A stretch of DNA of 64,000 nt from Verrucomicrobiales bacterium (GTDB taxonomy: Bacteria > Verrucomicrobiota > Verrucomicrobiia > Verrucomicrobiales > DEV007): positions 80,100 to 144,099 of the forward strand of contig DUBC01000008.1 in the NCBI GenBank assembly GCA_012960505.1, written 5' to 3'. Positions 26,543 through 36,800 of this stretch are shown here, one piece after another; position 1 is the stretch's first letter; each line of letters begins with the position of its first letter. A model generated the notes under the pieces. It was given only the letters and a program-made list of their open reading frames with translations, was not told where the DNA came from and did not search any database. The position numbers and the translations under genes are program-made.

Positions 26543-28912
26543 ATGAAGCAATCTCTATATATATTCATTGTCCTGACAATCTACTTTCCCAATCTCTGTT
26601 GCGGCCAACTACCCTCTTATGAAGATGATCCTTTCCGACAAATTCATGAATTGCTGCCTACTCCAAATGAATCTCGATTAGCCTCTGGATCACCCGGTCC
26701 TAATTACTGGCAACAAAAAGTAGATTACGACATTAAGGTTTTATTGGATGACACAAAACAACAATTAAAAGGTTCAGAAACTATTTCCTATAGGAACAAT
26801 TCTCCTCATACTCTTAAATATCTTTGGCTACAACTTGATCAGAACCGATTCGCTCCTGATTCAGATGAGTCATTGACTCAGGAAGCACCCAATTTGGATG
26901 GGATTAGTTTCAATGGATTAAGGTCCCAACTTTACCGTCAATCTTTTGACGGAGGGTACAAAATTAAACAGGTACTGAATAGTAAAAGGAAACCATTAAA
27001 GACCCAAATAGTGGGAACAATGATGAGAATTGACCTTCAAAAACCGCTGCAGCCAAAATCAAAATTCATCTTTAGCGTTGAATGGGAATATAACATCATC
27101 GACGCCGATCTTAATCGGGCACGGGGAGGTTACGAATTTTTCAAAAAAGACAAAAACTATATCTATGAACTGGCGCAGTGGTTCCCAAGAATGGCTTCCT
27201 ATACAGATTATACAGGGTGGCAACACAAGCAGTTTCTAGGAAGTGGAGAATTCACTCTTGAATTTGGTAATTACAGAGTAGAAATAACGGCCCCATCCGA
27301 CCACATTGTAGCAGCAACAGGAGAACTACAAAATCCACAACAAATACTCAGCAAGGAGCAAAATCAACGTTGGGAAGAAGCGCTAAAAACCGGAGAAATC
27401 ACCTTCATTGTCAATCCAGAGGAAGCAAAAAAAACTCAGAAGAATAAAGCCAAACCAAAAAGTACTAAGACTTGGATTTTTAAAGCAGAAAACGTCAGAG
27501 ACTTTGCCTGGGCTTCTTCGAGAAAATTCATTTGGGATGCAAAATATCATGAATTTGCACCTGAGAAACGCGCCTGGGCAATGTCCTTCTATCCAAATGA
27601 AGCCGAACCTCTCTGGAGCAAATATTCAACTGCCTCAATAACCCATACCCTTGACATCTATTCAAAATTCACCTTCGACTATCCATATCCCGTAGCAATA
27701 AGTGTGAATGGACCAGTTTTTGGTATGGAGTATCCGATGATTTGCTTCAACGGACCGAGGCCAGAAGAAGACGGCACTTATTCAGAAGGAACTAAGAATG
27801 CCCTGATAGGAGTAATCATCCACGAAGTGGGCCATAATTGGTTTCCTATGATTGTCAATTCTGATGAGAGGCAATGGACATGGATGGATGAAGGCCTTAA
27901 TTCATTCCTGCAATTTCTAGCCCAAGCAGAATGGCAACAAAAATGGTCATCTGGAAGAGGTAAACCAAAGAGCATCACAAGTTATATGGCTAGCAGCAAA
28001 CAGAGACCCATAATGACAAATTCAGAATCGATACATCAGTTCGGCAACAATGCCTATAGCAAACCCGCTGCAGCACTAAACGTGTTAAGAGAAACTATAC
28101 TTGGACGTGACTTGTTTGACTTTGCTTTTAAAGAATACTCGACCCGGTGGATGTTTAAAAGACCAGAACCTGCTGATTTTTTCCGAAGCATGGAAGACGC
28201 TTCTGGCGTGGACCTCGATTGGTTCTGGCGAGGATGGTTCTACACGACAAAGAAAGTTGACGTAGCCATGAAGTCTTTACGGCTTTATCAGATTGACACC
28301 AAGGATCCAGACATTGAAAAACCAATCAAAAAAGAAGAAAGAGAAGAAAATGAGGCTAAGGATCTCATTGATTTAAGGAATAGGCCCTTACCAAAATCAG
28401 TAGATAAAAACAGAGAACTTCTCGATTTTTATAACAAATTTGACCCACTTGATGTAACTGAAAGCGACCGTAGAGAATACAATAGTTTTATAAAGGGTCT
28501 TAAACCTGAAGAACTAAAATTACTGTCCCTTAGAAGGAAATTCTATGTCATTGAAATCGAAAACATTGGAGGACTCGTATCTCCAGTTATTCTCGATATT
28601 AGATATGCGGATGGAAAAAAATCGACCCTGGAAATTCCAGCTGAAATTTGGAAGAGAAACACAAAAACAATAAAAAAATTAGTCATCGCCAAAAAAGAGA
28701 TCACAAAAATTGAGATCGATCCAATGCTAGAGACTGCCGACACGGACAGAAACAATAATTATTGGCCTCCCCGTCCGATAGAGTCACGGTTTCAAATGCA
28801 AAAAAGAAAAAAAGAAAAAAATCCAATGCAAAAAGCTAAGGACGAAGAAAATCGTTCAAAAAAGCAAAAGAATGAAAAGAAAAAGAAAAGTTCTGAGAAG
28901 GACTCACAGTAA
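26543..28912 (+). CDS. Secreted M1-family zinc metallopeptidase
   Basis: 789 residues with a signal peptide (ending CCGQ). The zinc site HEVGHNWF at about residue 427, with the downstream MDEGLNSF glutamate, fits the HExxH(x18)E aminopeptidase family, and the upstream exopeptidase segment FGMEYPMICFNG is also present. The C-terminal ~60 residues are a low-complexity Lys/Glu/Asn tail. By family it would trim N-terminal residues from peptides in the periplasm or outside the cell. Its 3' end overlaps the next gene by 41 bases. Confidence 0.9.
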   Translation: MKQSLYIFIVLTIYFPNLCCGQLPSYEDDPFRQIHELLPTPNESRLASGSPGPNYWQQKVDYDIKVLLDDTKQQLKGSETISYRNNSPHTLKYLWLQLDQNRFAPDSDESLTQEAPNLDGISFNGLRSQLYRQSFDGGYKIKQVLNSKRKPLKTQIVGTMMRIDLQKPLQPKSKFIFSVEWEYNIIDADLNRARGGYEFFKKDKNYIYELAQWFPRMASYTDYTGWQHKQFLGSGEFTLEFGNYRVEITAPSDHIVAATGELQNPQQILSKEQNQRWEEALKTGEITFIVNPEEAKKTQKNKAKPKSTKTWIFKAENVRDFAWASSRKFIWDAKYHEFAPEKRAWAMSFYPNEAEPLWSKYSTASITHTLDIYSKFTFDYPYPVAISVNGPVFGMEYPMICFNGPRPEEDGTYSEGTKNALIGVIIHEVGHNWFPMIVNSDERQWTWMDEGLNSFLQFLAQAEWQQKWSSGRGKPKSITSYMASSKQRPIMTNSESIHQFGNNAYSKPAAALNVLRETILGRDLFDFAFKEYSTRWMFKRPEPADFFRSMEDASGVDLDWFWRGWFYTTKKVDVAMKSLRLYQIDTKDPDIEKPIKKEEREENEAKDLIDLRNRPLPKSVDKNRELLDFYNKFDPLDVTESDRREYNSFIKGLKPEELKLLSLRRKFYVIEIENIGGLVSPVILDIRYADGKKSTLEIPAEIWKRNTKTIKKLVIAKKEITKIEIDPMLETADTDRNNNYWPPRPIESRFQMQKRKKEKNPMQKAKDEENRSKKQKNEKKKKSSEKDSQ

Positions 28913-29417
28913 ACTATTGCCGTTTACTGTTTTTGCCTACTTATTGGTATATTCTATTATTCCGGCTAAAGCTCATCCGGTACACGCCACATTTGCGGAA
29001 GCAGTTTGGAATCCAAAAAAAAACTCAATTGAAGTCGCACTCAGAGTAAGAGTTGTTGATTTAGAATCAGCCTTATCTAAAGGGCTTAAAAAAATAATAG
29101 ATCTTAAAAAAACTGAAAATGTTGAAAAACATATCTGCTCTTATCTAAATCATAATTTTCATATTATCCTGCCCACAGGAAAAAAACTCATCCCAAAATG
29201 GTCAGATAAGGAAGTTGGAATTACAAATGCCTGGATATATTTCGAATTCCTATTGGGCTCCAAAATCAAACCAAACCAATGCAAAATAAAAAATACAATT
29301 TTTTGCAATGATCTTGAAGGACAAAAGAATGTCATTGAATACAGAGAAGGCAAACATAAAGAGATTTTCTCCTTTAAAAACGATACTAAAATAAGAGCGT
29401 TGATTTTAGATCAATAA
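28872..29417 (+). CDS. DUF6702-like secreted protein
   Basis: 181 residues with an export signal after a basic start (MKRKRKVLRRTHSK), then the HPVHATFAEAVWN segment that begins DUF6702-type domains, and beta-rich regions (SIEVALRVRVVDLESALSKG). Its frame overlaps the M1 peptidase end by 41 bases, suggesting coupled translation. DUF6702-like proteins often neighbour M1 peptidases; the function is unknown. The family call is from memory of the pattern. Confidence 0.7.
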   Translation: MKRKRKVLRRTHSKLLPFTVFAYLLVYSIIPAKAHPVHATFAEAVWNPKKNSIEVALRVRVVDLESALSKGLKKIIDLKKTENVEKHICSYLNHNFHIILPTGKKLIPKWSDKEVGITNAWIYFEFLLGSKIKPNQCKIKNTIFCNDLEGQKNVIEYREGKHKEIFSFKNDTKIRALILDQ

Positions 29418-29418
29418 T

Positions 29419-31155
29419 TCAAAGGGATTCGTCCCCTTCATCTAGGAAACTAGTCCTACAAAGGTCTGTATATAGACCTGATTGGGAAAGAAGTTCCTGA
29501 TGATTTCCACTTTCAATGACTGCACCATCTTTGAGCACATAAATTCGGTCAGCCCCACGGACCGTACTTAAACGATGAGCGATAACAAAGCTAGTTCTGT
29601 TTTGCATCAACCTTTCAAGAGCTTCCTGAATTAGCCTTTCAGTTTCAGTATCCACACTTGCCGTTGCTTCATCCAAGAGCAAAATTGGAGGGTTCCTAAG
29701 CAAGGATCGAGCCACGCTAACCCTTTGCTTCTCACCCACACTAAGCTTCACTCCGCGCTCACCTACCTGAGTATCTAAACCTTGAGATAATTGCTTCACA
29801 AAATCAAACGCATTTGCGACCCTCAGAGATTTCCACATTTGTTCATCAGTGGCTTCTCTGTTCGCGATCAATAAATTTTCTCTTACAGTCCCGTTAAAAA
29901 GGAAACTTTCCTGAGTCACGTATCCGATTGCCTTGCGAAGAGATCTTTTCTTAATCGAGTTAACTTCGACTCCATCCACAAGAATCTGCCCTTCATCGTA
30001 TTCATAAAATCGTGTTAACAAATTAATTAATGTCGTCTTGCCCGCTCCCGTTGGCCCCACTAACGCTATTGTTTGGCCTGGCTCGGCGATTAAATTAACT
30101 TTATTGATAGTGGATAAGTCTTCACCATAGCTAAAAGAAACACCACGATACTCAACATGCCCCTTAACGGGATCAGGCAATTCCTGACCTAATTCAAGGC
30201 CAGGTTCCTCTTCAGAATCTAATATTTCAAATACTCTCTCCCCCGCTGCTCGACCTGATTGTAACATTTGATTGAGCTGATGCAAACGACTGACAGGTTC
30301 ATAAAATAGCGTCAAATACAATAAAAATGCCGTTATCTCCCCAGGGGTCATGTCTCCATCAAGAGCTAGCTTTCCCCCAAATCCCATTACCAAAATAAAA
30401 CCGATTCCACCAACAAAACTCATGGTTGGATTATATATTGCCCATGCAAACATTGTACGAAGAGTGGCTTTACGAACCTTATCACTAGCAACATTGAACC
30501 TTTGATGTTCTTTCTTTTCCATTGTGTAAGCCTTAATCTGGCGAATACCGGAAATATTGTCATGAAGCAAAGCATTCATTTCCGATGTGGCTTTACGAAC
30601 AGTTCTGTATCGATCTCTTGTTCTAGTATAAATGAGCGCACCAATAAACAATAGCGGCACTGGAACCAATGCCCACCAGGCAAGGGTAGGATTTATCCAG
30701 AACATTACAAATCCCACAGCTATTATTTGTAATACAGCAACACCGCCTTGCTCAATTCCATCAATGAGAACTCTTTCCATGGCTGTCACATCTTCAGCCA
30801 CGCGAGTCATTATATCTCCCGTTGGTCGATTATCAAACCAGCGCAAGGGTAACCTTTGGAGCTTGTGGTAGAGATCACTTCTAATGTCGAAGATAACCTT
30901 TTGTTCGAAGGTGTTATTTAGCATAATACGTAACGAATTAAGTAAATCCCTTCCAAAATAAGCGACGCCTGCCAAAACTGTATATTTAACCAACAAATCA
31001 GCCCTTTGTTCAGGAACAGCCACATCGAGAATTAATCGCGCGACATTAGGAAAAACAATCGCGAGTAAAGTACCTACAATGGCACAAAGAAGCTGCAAGG
31101 AACCAAGCTTCGGATAGCGCTTAAGATAGGAAAAAACACGTAAAATTGTTTTCAT
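29419..31155 (-). CDS. MsbA-like ABC exporter (fused TMD-NBD)
   Basis: 578 residues: six membrane helices in the N-terminal ~300, then an ATPase domain with Walker A VGPTGAGKTT (about residue 370), signature LSVGEKQRVSVARSL, Walker B ILLLDEATASVD and switch IAHRLSTV. It would homodimerise to export lipids, peptides or drugs; the substrate is not readable. It is convergent with the DUF6702-like gene and divergent from the GT-C-like gene. Confidence 0.92.
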   Translation of the reverse strand: MKTILRVFSYLKRYPKLGSLQLLCAIVGTLLAIVFPNVARLILDVAVPEQRADLLVKYTVLAGVAYFGRDLLNSLRIMLNNTFEQKVIFDIRSDLYHKLQRLPLRWFDNRPTGDIMTRVAEDVTAMERVLIDGIEQGGVAVLQIIAVGFVMFWINPTLAWWALVPVPLLFIGALIYTRTRDRYRTVRKATSEMNALLHDNISGIRQIKAYTMEKKEHQRFNVASDKVRKATLRTMFAWAIYNPTMSFVGGIGFILVMGFGGKLALDGDMTPGEITAFLLYLTLFYEPVSRLHQLNQMLQSGRAAGERVFEILDSEEEPGLELGQELPDPVKGHVEYRGVSFSYGEDLSTINKVNLIAEPGQTIALVGPTGAGKTTLINLLTRFYEYDEGQILVDGVEVNSIKKRSLRKAIGYVTQESFLFNGTVRENLLIANREATDEQMWKSLRVANAFDFVKQLSQGLDTQVGERGVKLSVGEKQRVSVARSLLRNPPILLLDEATASVDTETERLIQEALERLMQNRTSFVIAHRLSTVRGADRIYVLKDGAVIESGNHQELLSQSGLYTDLCRTSFLDEGDESL

Positions 31156-31257
31156 TTGAGAGAAATTATAACCAAAGAGAATCTAGGTCATCACTAAAAG
31201 TTTACCTACTAAAGAAAGCATTGGAATACTGACAGCAAAGAGCCAAATTTCACTATA

Positions 31258-33132
31258 GTGTCTAATCGTAATGTTTTTGTCAGACCAGAGAATAGCTTCT
31301 GGTACGCTCGTGGCAAATTGATACGCTTTATTATTCTGCTGGCCACGCTTTGCTGCATATCCTTTCTGTACTTCTCACAAAAACCATGGGAATTAGATAA
31401 TAATCATAGCAATGAGTTATATTCTCTGAACAATGATATAACCGTCGGTCTTTGGTATGGCTTTGCATCAAGCGCATTCATTGGAATTACTCTGATCTTC
31501 TCTTGGAAAAAATGGGCACAAAAAACTCATCACAAAGAACGAACTCTCAGTCCTAGTCCTGAAATTGAACATATCCGCCCAACTGTATTTTGGATTTTGC
31601 TTCTATTAATCATCTTATTGGGAGGGCACCTAAGATGGAATCTTGCTACAGGAAGTTTGTGGTGGGAAGAAATTAACTCAGTTAAAAACGCAACTCATGA
31701 AACCTCATTTAACGAATGGAAAAAAACTTTGTGGATGTACCAGAAGCAAAATGAATGTCCTCCATTAGCCGCAGCAATAAAAACATCTCAAAGTATTTGG
31801 CCATCTAATAATCAATCCAACGAAGCTAAAATTGATGAATTATCAATTCGTGCGCCAATTTTTATTCTAAGTATTCTTTCCATTTTAATAATCGGTTTAT
31901 TAGTCAAGCGCTGGGGGTTCAGCATAGGAGCTCTAGGATCAGCACTCTTCCTTGCGATGCATCCATGGCATATACGACATGGGACTGAAGTGGGCAGTGC
32001 CGGGATAATTATTTTTTTAACTTTACTTGGTTCTTTATGGTTAACTTATGCGATTAACGATAACAAAGAACGGTGGAGGTACTGGGTTTTGTTTGGAGCT
32101 AACCAGCTAATGTTTGCATGGACAATTCCTGAAGGAATATTTTACGCCATAGGATTTAGTTTGTGCGGAATCGTATTAATTTTATCTCAAAACACAAATT
32201 TCTCCTACCGCTCACTATCCATTGGTCGGCTCATTGCCGTAAATGCCATGGCCTGCATGATATACCTTCCTATTTTCATGCCTAACATTATACAAATGTC
32301 TCGCTGGGAACCATTAGAAAACCCTCACTCATCTATTCTGCCAAACTTCAGCAATTCGATTGGCCAGTTACTATTTGGAATGGACATCAATCAATCTGAA
32401 AGCAATTTACCTTCAGTAGCAAAAGAATTGAAACGGAATCCGGTCATCGCTTCTACAATCTTATTAACAACATTCTTTGGTTTAGCTCTTGGCATTATTA
32501 GAACATGGATAAACCGAAAGGGTGCGGCAAAAATATTAATTACAATTATTATTTTAGGTTTTATGTCGATTCTAATTAATAGAATTACTGACACTTATCC
32601 TAATCACCACTTTATAACCCTCTCCCTGGTACCTTTAGCTATTGTATTAGGCATTGGATTTTCAGGGATTCTTCATGCGGAACAATCAAAATACTCATTT
32701 AATTTTTTAATCAGTATACTTGTTGCTAGCCTTTATTTATACATTGCTCGTGAACCTAGAAACAGAACGCAAACACTTCCCTTTGCACCCTACAAGGATG
32801 TTGCACAGCATCTCAAACAAAGATCAGAAAGAGGCGAAAAAATGCATGTTGTTTGTTATGGATTCGGTGGGAATATGATGAAGTTTTATTACCCAAACTG
32901 CACTTATGCTAAAAACAAAGAAGAGCTTTTATTGGAAATAGATAAATCAAAAAAGAATCAAAAAAAACTAACGATTATTTTAGGGTATTTTGAGATCAAT
33001 AATCAACACCCGGAACACCAAGACGGGCTTACAATCATTGAATCTAAAGAAAAATTCCATAAGTCCAGAGAATTTTTTGGACTAGAACCTCTGTTTAAAT
33101 TTGAAGTAATTAGAGCTATCAACTCCTCTTAA
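31258..33132 (+). CDS. GT-C-like polytopic membrane protein, putative glycosyltransferase
   Basis: 624 residues from a GTG (no ATG after the in-frame stop at 31210). It has many membrane helices and the first extracellular loop GSLWWEEINSVKNATH, whose acidic pair resembles the DE/EE motif of PMT/ArnT-like GT-C enzymes; HPWHIRHGTEVGSAG is another family-like loop. Such enzymes move a sugar from a polyprenyl carrier to a protein or lipid. The C-terminal part has a soluble segment. The specific acceptor is unknown. Its end overlaps leuD tail-to-tail by 14 bases. Confidence 0.6.
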   Translation: MSNRNVFVRPENSFWYARGKLIRFIILLATLCCISFLYFSQKPWELDNNHSNELYSLNNDITVGLWYGFASSAFIGITLIFSWKKWAQKTHHKERTLSPSPEIEHIRPTVFWILLLLIILLGGHLRWNLATGSLWWEEINSVKNATHETSFNEWKKTLWMYQKQNECPPLAAAIKTSQSIWPSNNQSNEAKIDELSIRAPIFILSILSILIIGLLVKRWGFSIGALGSALFLAMHPWHIRHGTEVGSAGIIIFLTLLGSLWLTYAINDNKERWRYWVLFGANQLMFAWTIPEGIFYAIGFSLCGIVLILSQNTNFSYRSLSIGRLIAVNAMACMIYLPIFMPNIIQMSRWEPLENPHSSILPNFSNSIGQLLFGMDINQSESNLPSVAKELKRNPVIASTILLTTFFGLALGIIRTWINRKGAAKILITIIILGFMSILINRITDTYPNHHFITLSLVPLAIVLGIGFSGILHAEQSKYSFNFLISILVASLYLYIAREPRNRTQTLPFAPYKDVAQHLKQRSERGEKMHVVCYGFGGNMMKFYYPNCTYAKNKEELLLEIDKSKKNQKKLTIILGYFEINNQHPEHQDGLTIIESKEKFHKSREFFGLEPLFKFEVIRAINSS

Positions 33133-33724
33133 GGTATCCTAATTCAGTTACTAAATGAGCAATTGGCTCCTCAGCTTCTTGTAATTCTTCTATAGGATCC
33201 CATTTTCCATTCATTAAAGCTTCTTTTGCTCCAGAAGGAATATTAACCGCGAATTTTAGATCGCCCGCGCAGACTTCAGAATTAACAACATCAATAGAAA
33301 TTTCAGTCTCTGGAACAACGCTAATCAGCTCAGTCAATGACTTTATACTTTCTTGTGTTGCTACAACACAAGGTATACCAAGAGCGCAACAATTTCCAAA
33401 AAATATCTCAGCAAAACTCTCGGCTATAACAGCTCTAAATCCATACCTATACAAAGCTTGTGGCGCATGCTCACGAGAGGATCCACAGCCAAAGTTAGCA
33501 TTAGAAATCAGAACTGATGCACCAAAATATCGCGGTTCATTAAGAGGGTGATTCTTATCATTACCATCTAAATCTTTTCGGACATCATAAAATAGGTATT
33601 CACCCAATCCATCAAATGTTATACATTTCATGAACCTTGCCGGTATGATCCTGTCCGTATCAATATCGTTCCCCGGAACGTAAACTGACCGACCGTTAAT
33701 TTTTCTTACTTTTTCTAGAGACAT
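33119..33724 (-). CDS. leuD: 3-isopropylmalate dehydratase small subunit
   Basis: 201 residues from ATG 33724; a GTG at 33748 overlapping the leuC stop would give 209. The swivelling-domain motifs VPGNDIDTDRIIPARFMK and NFGCGSSREHAPQALYRYG are clear. With LeuC it isomerises 2-isopropylmalate to 3-isopropylmalate in leucine synthesis. It ends 14 bases inside the convergent GT-C-like gene. leuA and leuB are not in the window. Confidence 0.94.
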   Translation of the reverse strand: MSLEKVRKINGRSVYVPGNDIDTDRIIPARFMKCITFDGLGEYLFYDVRKDLDGNDKNHPLNEPRYFGASVLISNANFGCGSSREHAPQALYRYGFRAVIAESFAEIFFGNCCALGIPCVVATQESIKSLTELISVVPETEISIDVVNSEVCAGDLKFAVNIPSGAKEALMNGKWDPIEELQEAEEPIAHLVTELGYLKRS

Positions 33725-33744
33725 AAAAAATTGGCGCTTGGAAA

Positions 33745-35166
33745 TCACACAGCATCAAATTGAAAAATTTCTCGAGCATCACTAACCTTTCCACTAACCG
33801 CAGCGGCAGCAACCATAACAGGACTCATTAAAATTGTCCTCCCAGTCGGGCTGCCTTGACGCCCCTTAAAATTTCTATTGGATGAACTAGCACACAATTG
33901 ATCGCCAACTAACTTGTCAGGATTCATAGCTAAACACATTGAACAACCTGCTGCCCGCCACTCAAATCCTGCATCACTAAAAATTTTATCCAAACCTTCT
34001 TGCTTGGCAATAGCATCAACGATTTGAGAACCGGGAACAGCAATAGCTTTCACGTCCGGAGACACCTTGTGACCTTTAATATACTTAGCCACTTCACGAA
34101 AATCCGACAGTCTCCCATTAGTACAGCTACCCAAGAAAGCCACATCGATCTTGGTTCCTTTGATTGGCTGCCCCGGTTCAAGTTTCATATAACTAATTGC
34201 TTCCTGAATTGAAAGCCTCTCATTCTCATCAGTTTGCTCCATCGGATCCGGAATCTTACCTTCAATAGAAAACCCTTGATCCGGACTCACCCCCCAAGTC
34301 ACTGTGGGAGCAATGTCCTCGGCGCTAATATTAACGATATCATCATATGCACAATCTGGATCAGAAGCGATACTTTTCCATTTATCGACTACTGACTCCC
34401 AATCATCATCTGAGGGAGCATAAGGACGACCCTTTAAATAATCGAAGGTCTTCTGATCTGGATTAACATATCCACACCGTGCACCACCCTCTATGGCCAT
34501 GTTACAAACAGTCATACGCTCTTCCATAGAAAATGAGTCAAATAAGGATCCTCCATATTCATACGCATAACCAATTCCTCCCTTCGCTCCCAGTAAAGCA
34601 ATGATATGTAATGCTACATCTTTGGCATACACACCAGGACGCAAACTTCCCTCAACATTTATTCTTCTGACCTTAAGCTTTCCCAGTGCTATTGTCTGAG
34701 TCGCCAAAACGTCTCTGACTTGAGTAGTCCCAATTCCAAAAGCAATCGCTCCAAATGCTCCATGGGTAGCAGTGTGCGAATCTCCACAAGCAATAGTTGT
34801 TCCAGGCTGAGTAATTCCTTGTTCTGGACCCACTACATGCACTATTCCCTGCTTGCCAGTCGAAAGATCAAAGTAAGTAATACCAAATTCTTCAACATTC
34901 TTAGCTAACTCTTTAATCATTGCATCAGCCAATGGATCGCTAAACGGTTGTTCACGCTGATCAGTTGGGACAATATGGTCAACAGTTGCAAATGTACGTT
35001 CAGGATATTTAACCTTAATTCCAAGATCCCTCAGCATACCGAATGCCTGCGGAGAAGTTACTTCATGTATCAAATGGGTCCCAATGAGCAGTTGAGTCTG
35101 CCCATTAGCTAAAACGCGCACAGCATGAGCGTCCCAAACTTTCTGGAAAAGGTTCTTAGCCATCAA
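33745..35166 (-). CDS. leuC: 3-isopropylmalate dehydratase large subunit
   Basis: 473 residues with the aconitase-family [4Fe-4S] ligands: GSCTNGR and [10 protein letters not shown], and active-site segments [30 protein letters not shown]. It forms the LeuCD enzyme with the next gene, whose start overlaps or closely follows its stop. The 5' leader (35167 onwards) shows no certain leucine-rich leader peptide. Confidence 0.96.
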   Translation of the reverse strand: MMAKNLFQKVWDAHAVRVLANGQTQLLIGTHLIHEVTSPQAFGMLRDLGIKVKYPERTFATVDHIVPTDQREQPFSDPLADAMIKELAKNVEEFGITYFDLSTGKQGIVHVVGPEQGITQPGTTIACGDSHTATHGAFGAIAFGIGTTQVRDVLATQTIALGKLKVRRINVEGSLRPGVYAKDVALHIIALLGAKGGIGYAYEYGGSLFDSFSMEERMTVCNMAIEGGARCGYVNPDQKTFDYLKGRPYAPSDDDWESVVDKWKSIASDPDCAYDDIVNISAEDIAPTVTWGVSPDQGFSIEGKIPDPMEQTDENERLSIQEAISYMKLEPGQPIKGTKIDVAFLGSCTNGRLSDFREVAKYIKGHKVSPDVKAIAVPGSQIVDAIAKQEGLDKIFSDAGFEWRAAGCSMCLAMNPDKLVGDQLCASSSNRNFKGRQGSPTGRTILMSPVMVAAAAVSGKVSDAREIFQFDAV

Positions 35167-35456
35167 TAATTATGTTCTCCCTAAAAAAAAAGCGTATGAG
35201 GCTTAACCCAATTAGTGATGAGATTCAACAGATGATCACATTATCTGGGAGCTTTGGTATGGGCCCATTTATTAGTAAATTTCCAACAAACCTGATTTTT
35301 AAGGGTAAAAACCTCAGACATTCGCGATTATTAAGTGATTTTAACTATAAAATCAGCAACTAATAAAGGATTTCTAGAGTAAAAATGCCTTCAAATCTGA
35401 ATATTTCATTCCGTAAATAAATAAATATTTAATATCTATTAAATATTAAGAAATCC
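35167..35456. other. Intergenic stretch upstream of leuC without a supported gene
   Basis: About 290 bases with no convincing gene. A 10-bp palindrome ATGGGCCCAT lies at 35259-35268; the frame at 35172-35363 lacks coding character. leuC control could reside here, but I see no definite promoter or attenuator. Confidence 0.5.
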
Positions 35457-35485
35457 TTGACGGTAACATATGCTAAGCAAATAAT
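35457..35485 (+). promoter_or_regulatory. Strong-looking promoter before a small ORF
   Basis: TTGACG (35457-35462) and AATAAT (35480-35485) are separated by exactly 17 bases, a near-ideal sigma-70 layout. The predicted transcript start is at about 35492, directly at the next ATG, so the first mRNA could be leaderless. Confidence 0.5.
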
Positions 35486-35492
35486 ACAAGAA

Positions 35493-35690
35493 ATGAAAAT
35501 AGGTATTTTACTGGCCAGTCCTACCCTGCGAAGCCGCATGCGAAGGAAAAGAATCAATGATGCCTTCATGCAATATGACCAGTTGAGCCTTACTCTTCAG
35601 GACAAAGGATACCTTGAATTGGCTAAAAAAATTCTTTCATCTGACAATGTTGAATCACAAAAACCGTCAGATACAAAATTAGCTAAATAA
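35493..35690 (+). CDS. Small hypothetical protein
   Basis: 65 residues (MKIGILLASPTLRSRMRRKR...) from ATG 35493, with a basic patch and a helix-rich middle (MQYDQLSLTLQDKGYLELAK). There is no Shine-Dalgarno sequence before the ATG, which falls at the expected transcript start of the promoter at 35457. I do not recognise it. A longer version from TTG 35457 would contain the promoter and is unlikely. Confidence 0.4.
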   Translation: MKIGILLASPTLRSRMRRKRINDAFMQYDQLSLTLQDKGYLELAKKILSSDNVESQKPSDTKLAK

Positions 35691-35765
35691 CTAAGTAGAA
35701 TTCCAACAGCTAACCGCAGAATTCCAGATTGCGGCATGCTGATGTTAGGTCGATCTTCTGACGTC

Positions 35766-36794
35766 ATGAAAGATAAACCATTGCGCACAACAGTCATTGG
35801 CAGCTACCCATTTCCCAGTTGGCTTCATTTCGTAGGAAACAACCTAAATGAATTCGGTGCTAATGACATTGATGAAATTCAAAACGATGCAACCACATGC
35901 GCTGTCGCTGATCAACTTGATGCAGGACTTGATGTTATCACGGACGGCGAACAAACCCGTTTAGATTTTAATCTTTCTTTTTATGGACACTTGGAGGGAA
36001 TTGCTTTGGAACAAGAATCCCCAAGACTCTTCGGTCCCCCAGCCCACGATCAAAGAGGCAAGCACCACATAATTGGAGAACTTCAAGCAAATAACGGCCT
36101 CGGAGCAGTAGCTGAATTTGAAAGGCTAAAACAAATTGCCCCTAATGGGCACCCACTCAAAGTAAGTGTACCCGGACCCTTTACAATGAGCGGCCGATTG
36201 CTATCTAACACCGATTACACTGATCGTTATGCAATTACAGAAGCTTTGCTTCCTATGATCCGTAAAGAACTTGAAGATCTAGTCGCTGCTGGGTGTGAGG
36301 AAATTTGTGTCGATGAGCCCTCAATGAGTTGTTACGGGTATAAAGAGGACACAGCAAATTTTGTTGATATATTTAATCGTACAACAGAAACAATTTTTGG
36401 TAAGGCCAGACTCTGTACTCACCTTTGCTTCGGTAATTATAAAGGACACGCCGTAGGTTATCGTAGATATGAACCACTGTTCCCTGCATTCTTAGATCTT
36501 AAAGTTGATGAAATGCATCTTGAAATGGCCAATAGAGAATACGCCGAGCTTGAAATCATTGCTCAAGTTGCAGAAATTATGGACGTGGCAGTAGGAATCA
36601 TTGATGTAAAAAGTTATTTTATTGAACCTGTTGATTTTCTTGTCTCTAAAATCCGTGAATGCATAAAATATGCTAATCCAGAAAAACTTGTAATTGCCCC
36701 TGACTGCGGACTAAGTCAAACCGCAAGATGGGCGGCTAAACAAAAATTACAGAACATGTGCTCTGCTGCCAAAATTGTCAGGGATAGCCTTTAA
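35766..36794 (+). CDS. MetE C-terminal-like (cobalamin-independent methionine synthase type) protein
   Basis: 342 residues from ATG 35766. It matches the catalytic C-terminal barrel of cobalamin-independent methionine synthases: TTVIGSYPFP, DGEQTRLDF, THLCFGNYKGHA, EMHLEMANREYA and VIAPDCGLSQTARWA, giving the His/Cys/Cys zinc ligands. The N-terminal half of MetE is absent, so it would be a stand-alone methyltransferase such as a methylated-thiol:homocysteine enzyme. It is followed six bases later by the UlaG-like gene. A full MetH is also in the window (55325). Confidence 0.85.
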   Translation: MKDKPLRTTVIGSYPFPSWLHFVGNNLNEFGANDIDEIQNDATTCAVADQLDAGLDVITDGEQTRLDFNLSFYGHLEGIALEQESPRLFGPPAHDQRGKHHIIGELQANNGLGAVAEFERLKQIAPNGHPLKVSVPGPFTMSGRLLSNTDYTDRYAITEALLPMIRKELEDLVAAGCEEICVDEPSMSCYGYKEDTANFVDIFNRTTETIFGKARLCTHLCFGNYKGHAVGYRRYEPLFPAFLDLKVDEMHLEMANREYAELEIIAQVAEIMDVAVGIIDVKSYFIEPVDFLVSKIRECIKYANPEKLVIAPDCGLSQTARWAAKQKLQNMCSAAKIVRDSL

Positions 36795-36800
36795 GAGAAA

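Noticed and set aside
35172..35363. 63-residue plus-strand frame upstream of leuC
   Set aside because: No ribosome-binding site, no recognisable pattern; likely leader DNA.
35167..35456. T-box or leucine leader for leuC
   Set aside because: No anticodon-like stem or run of leucine codons could be identified.
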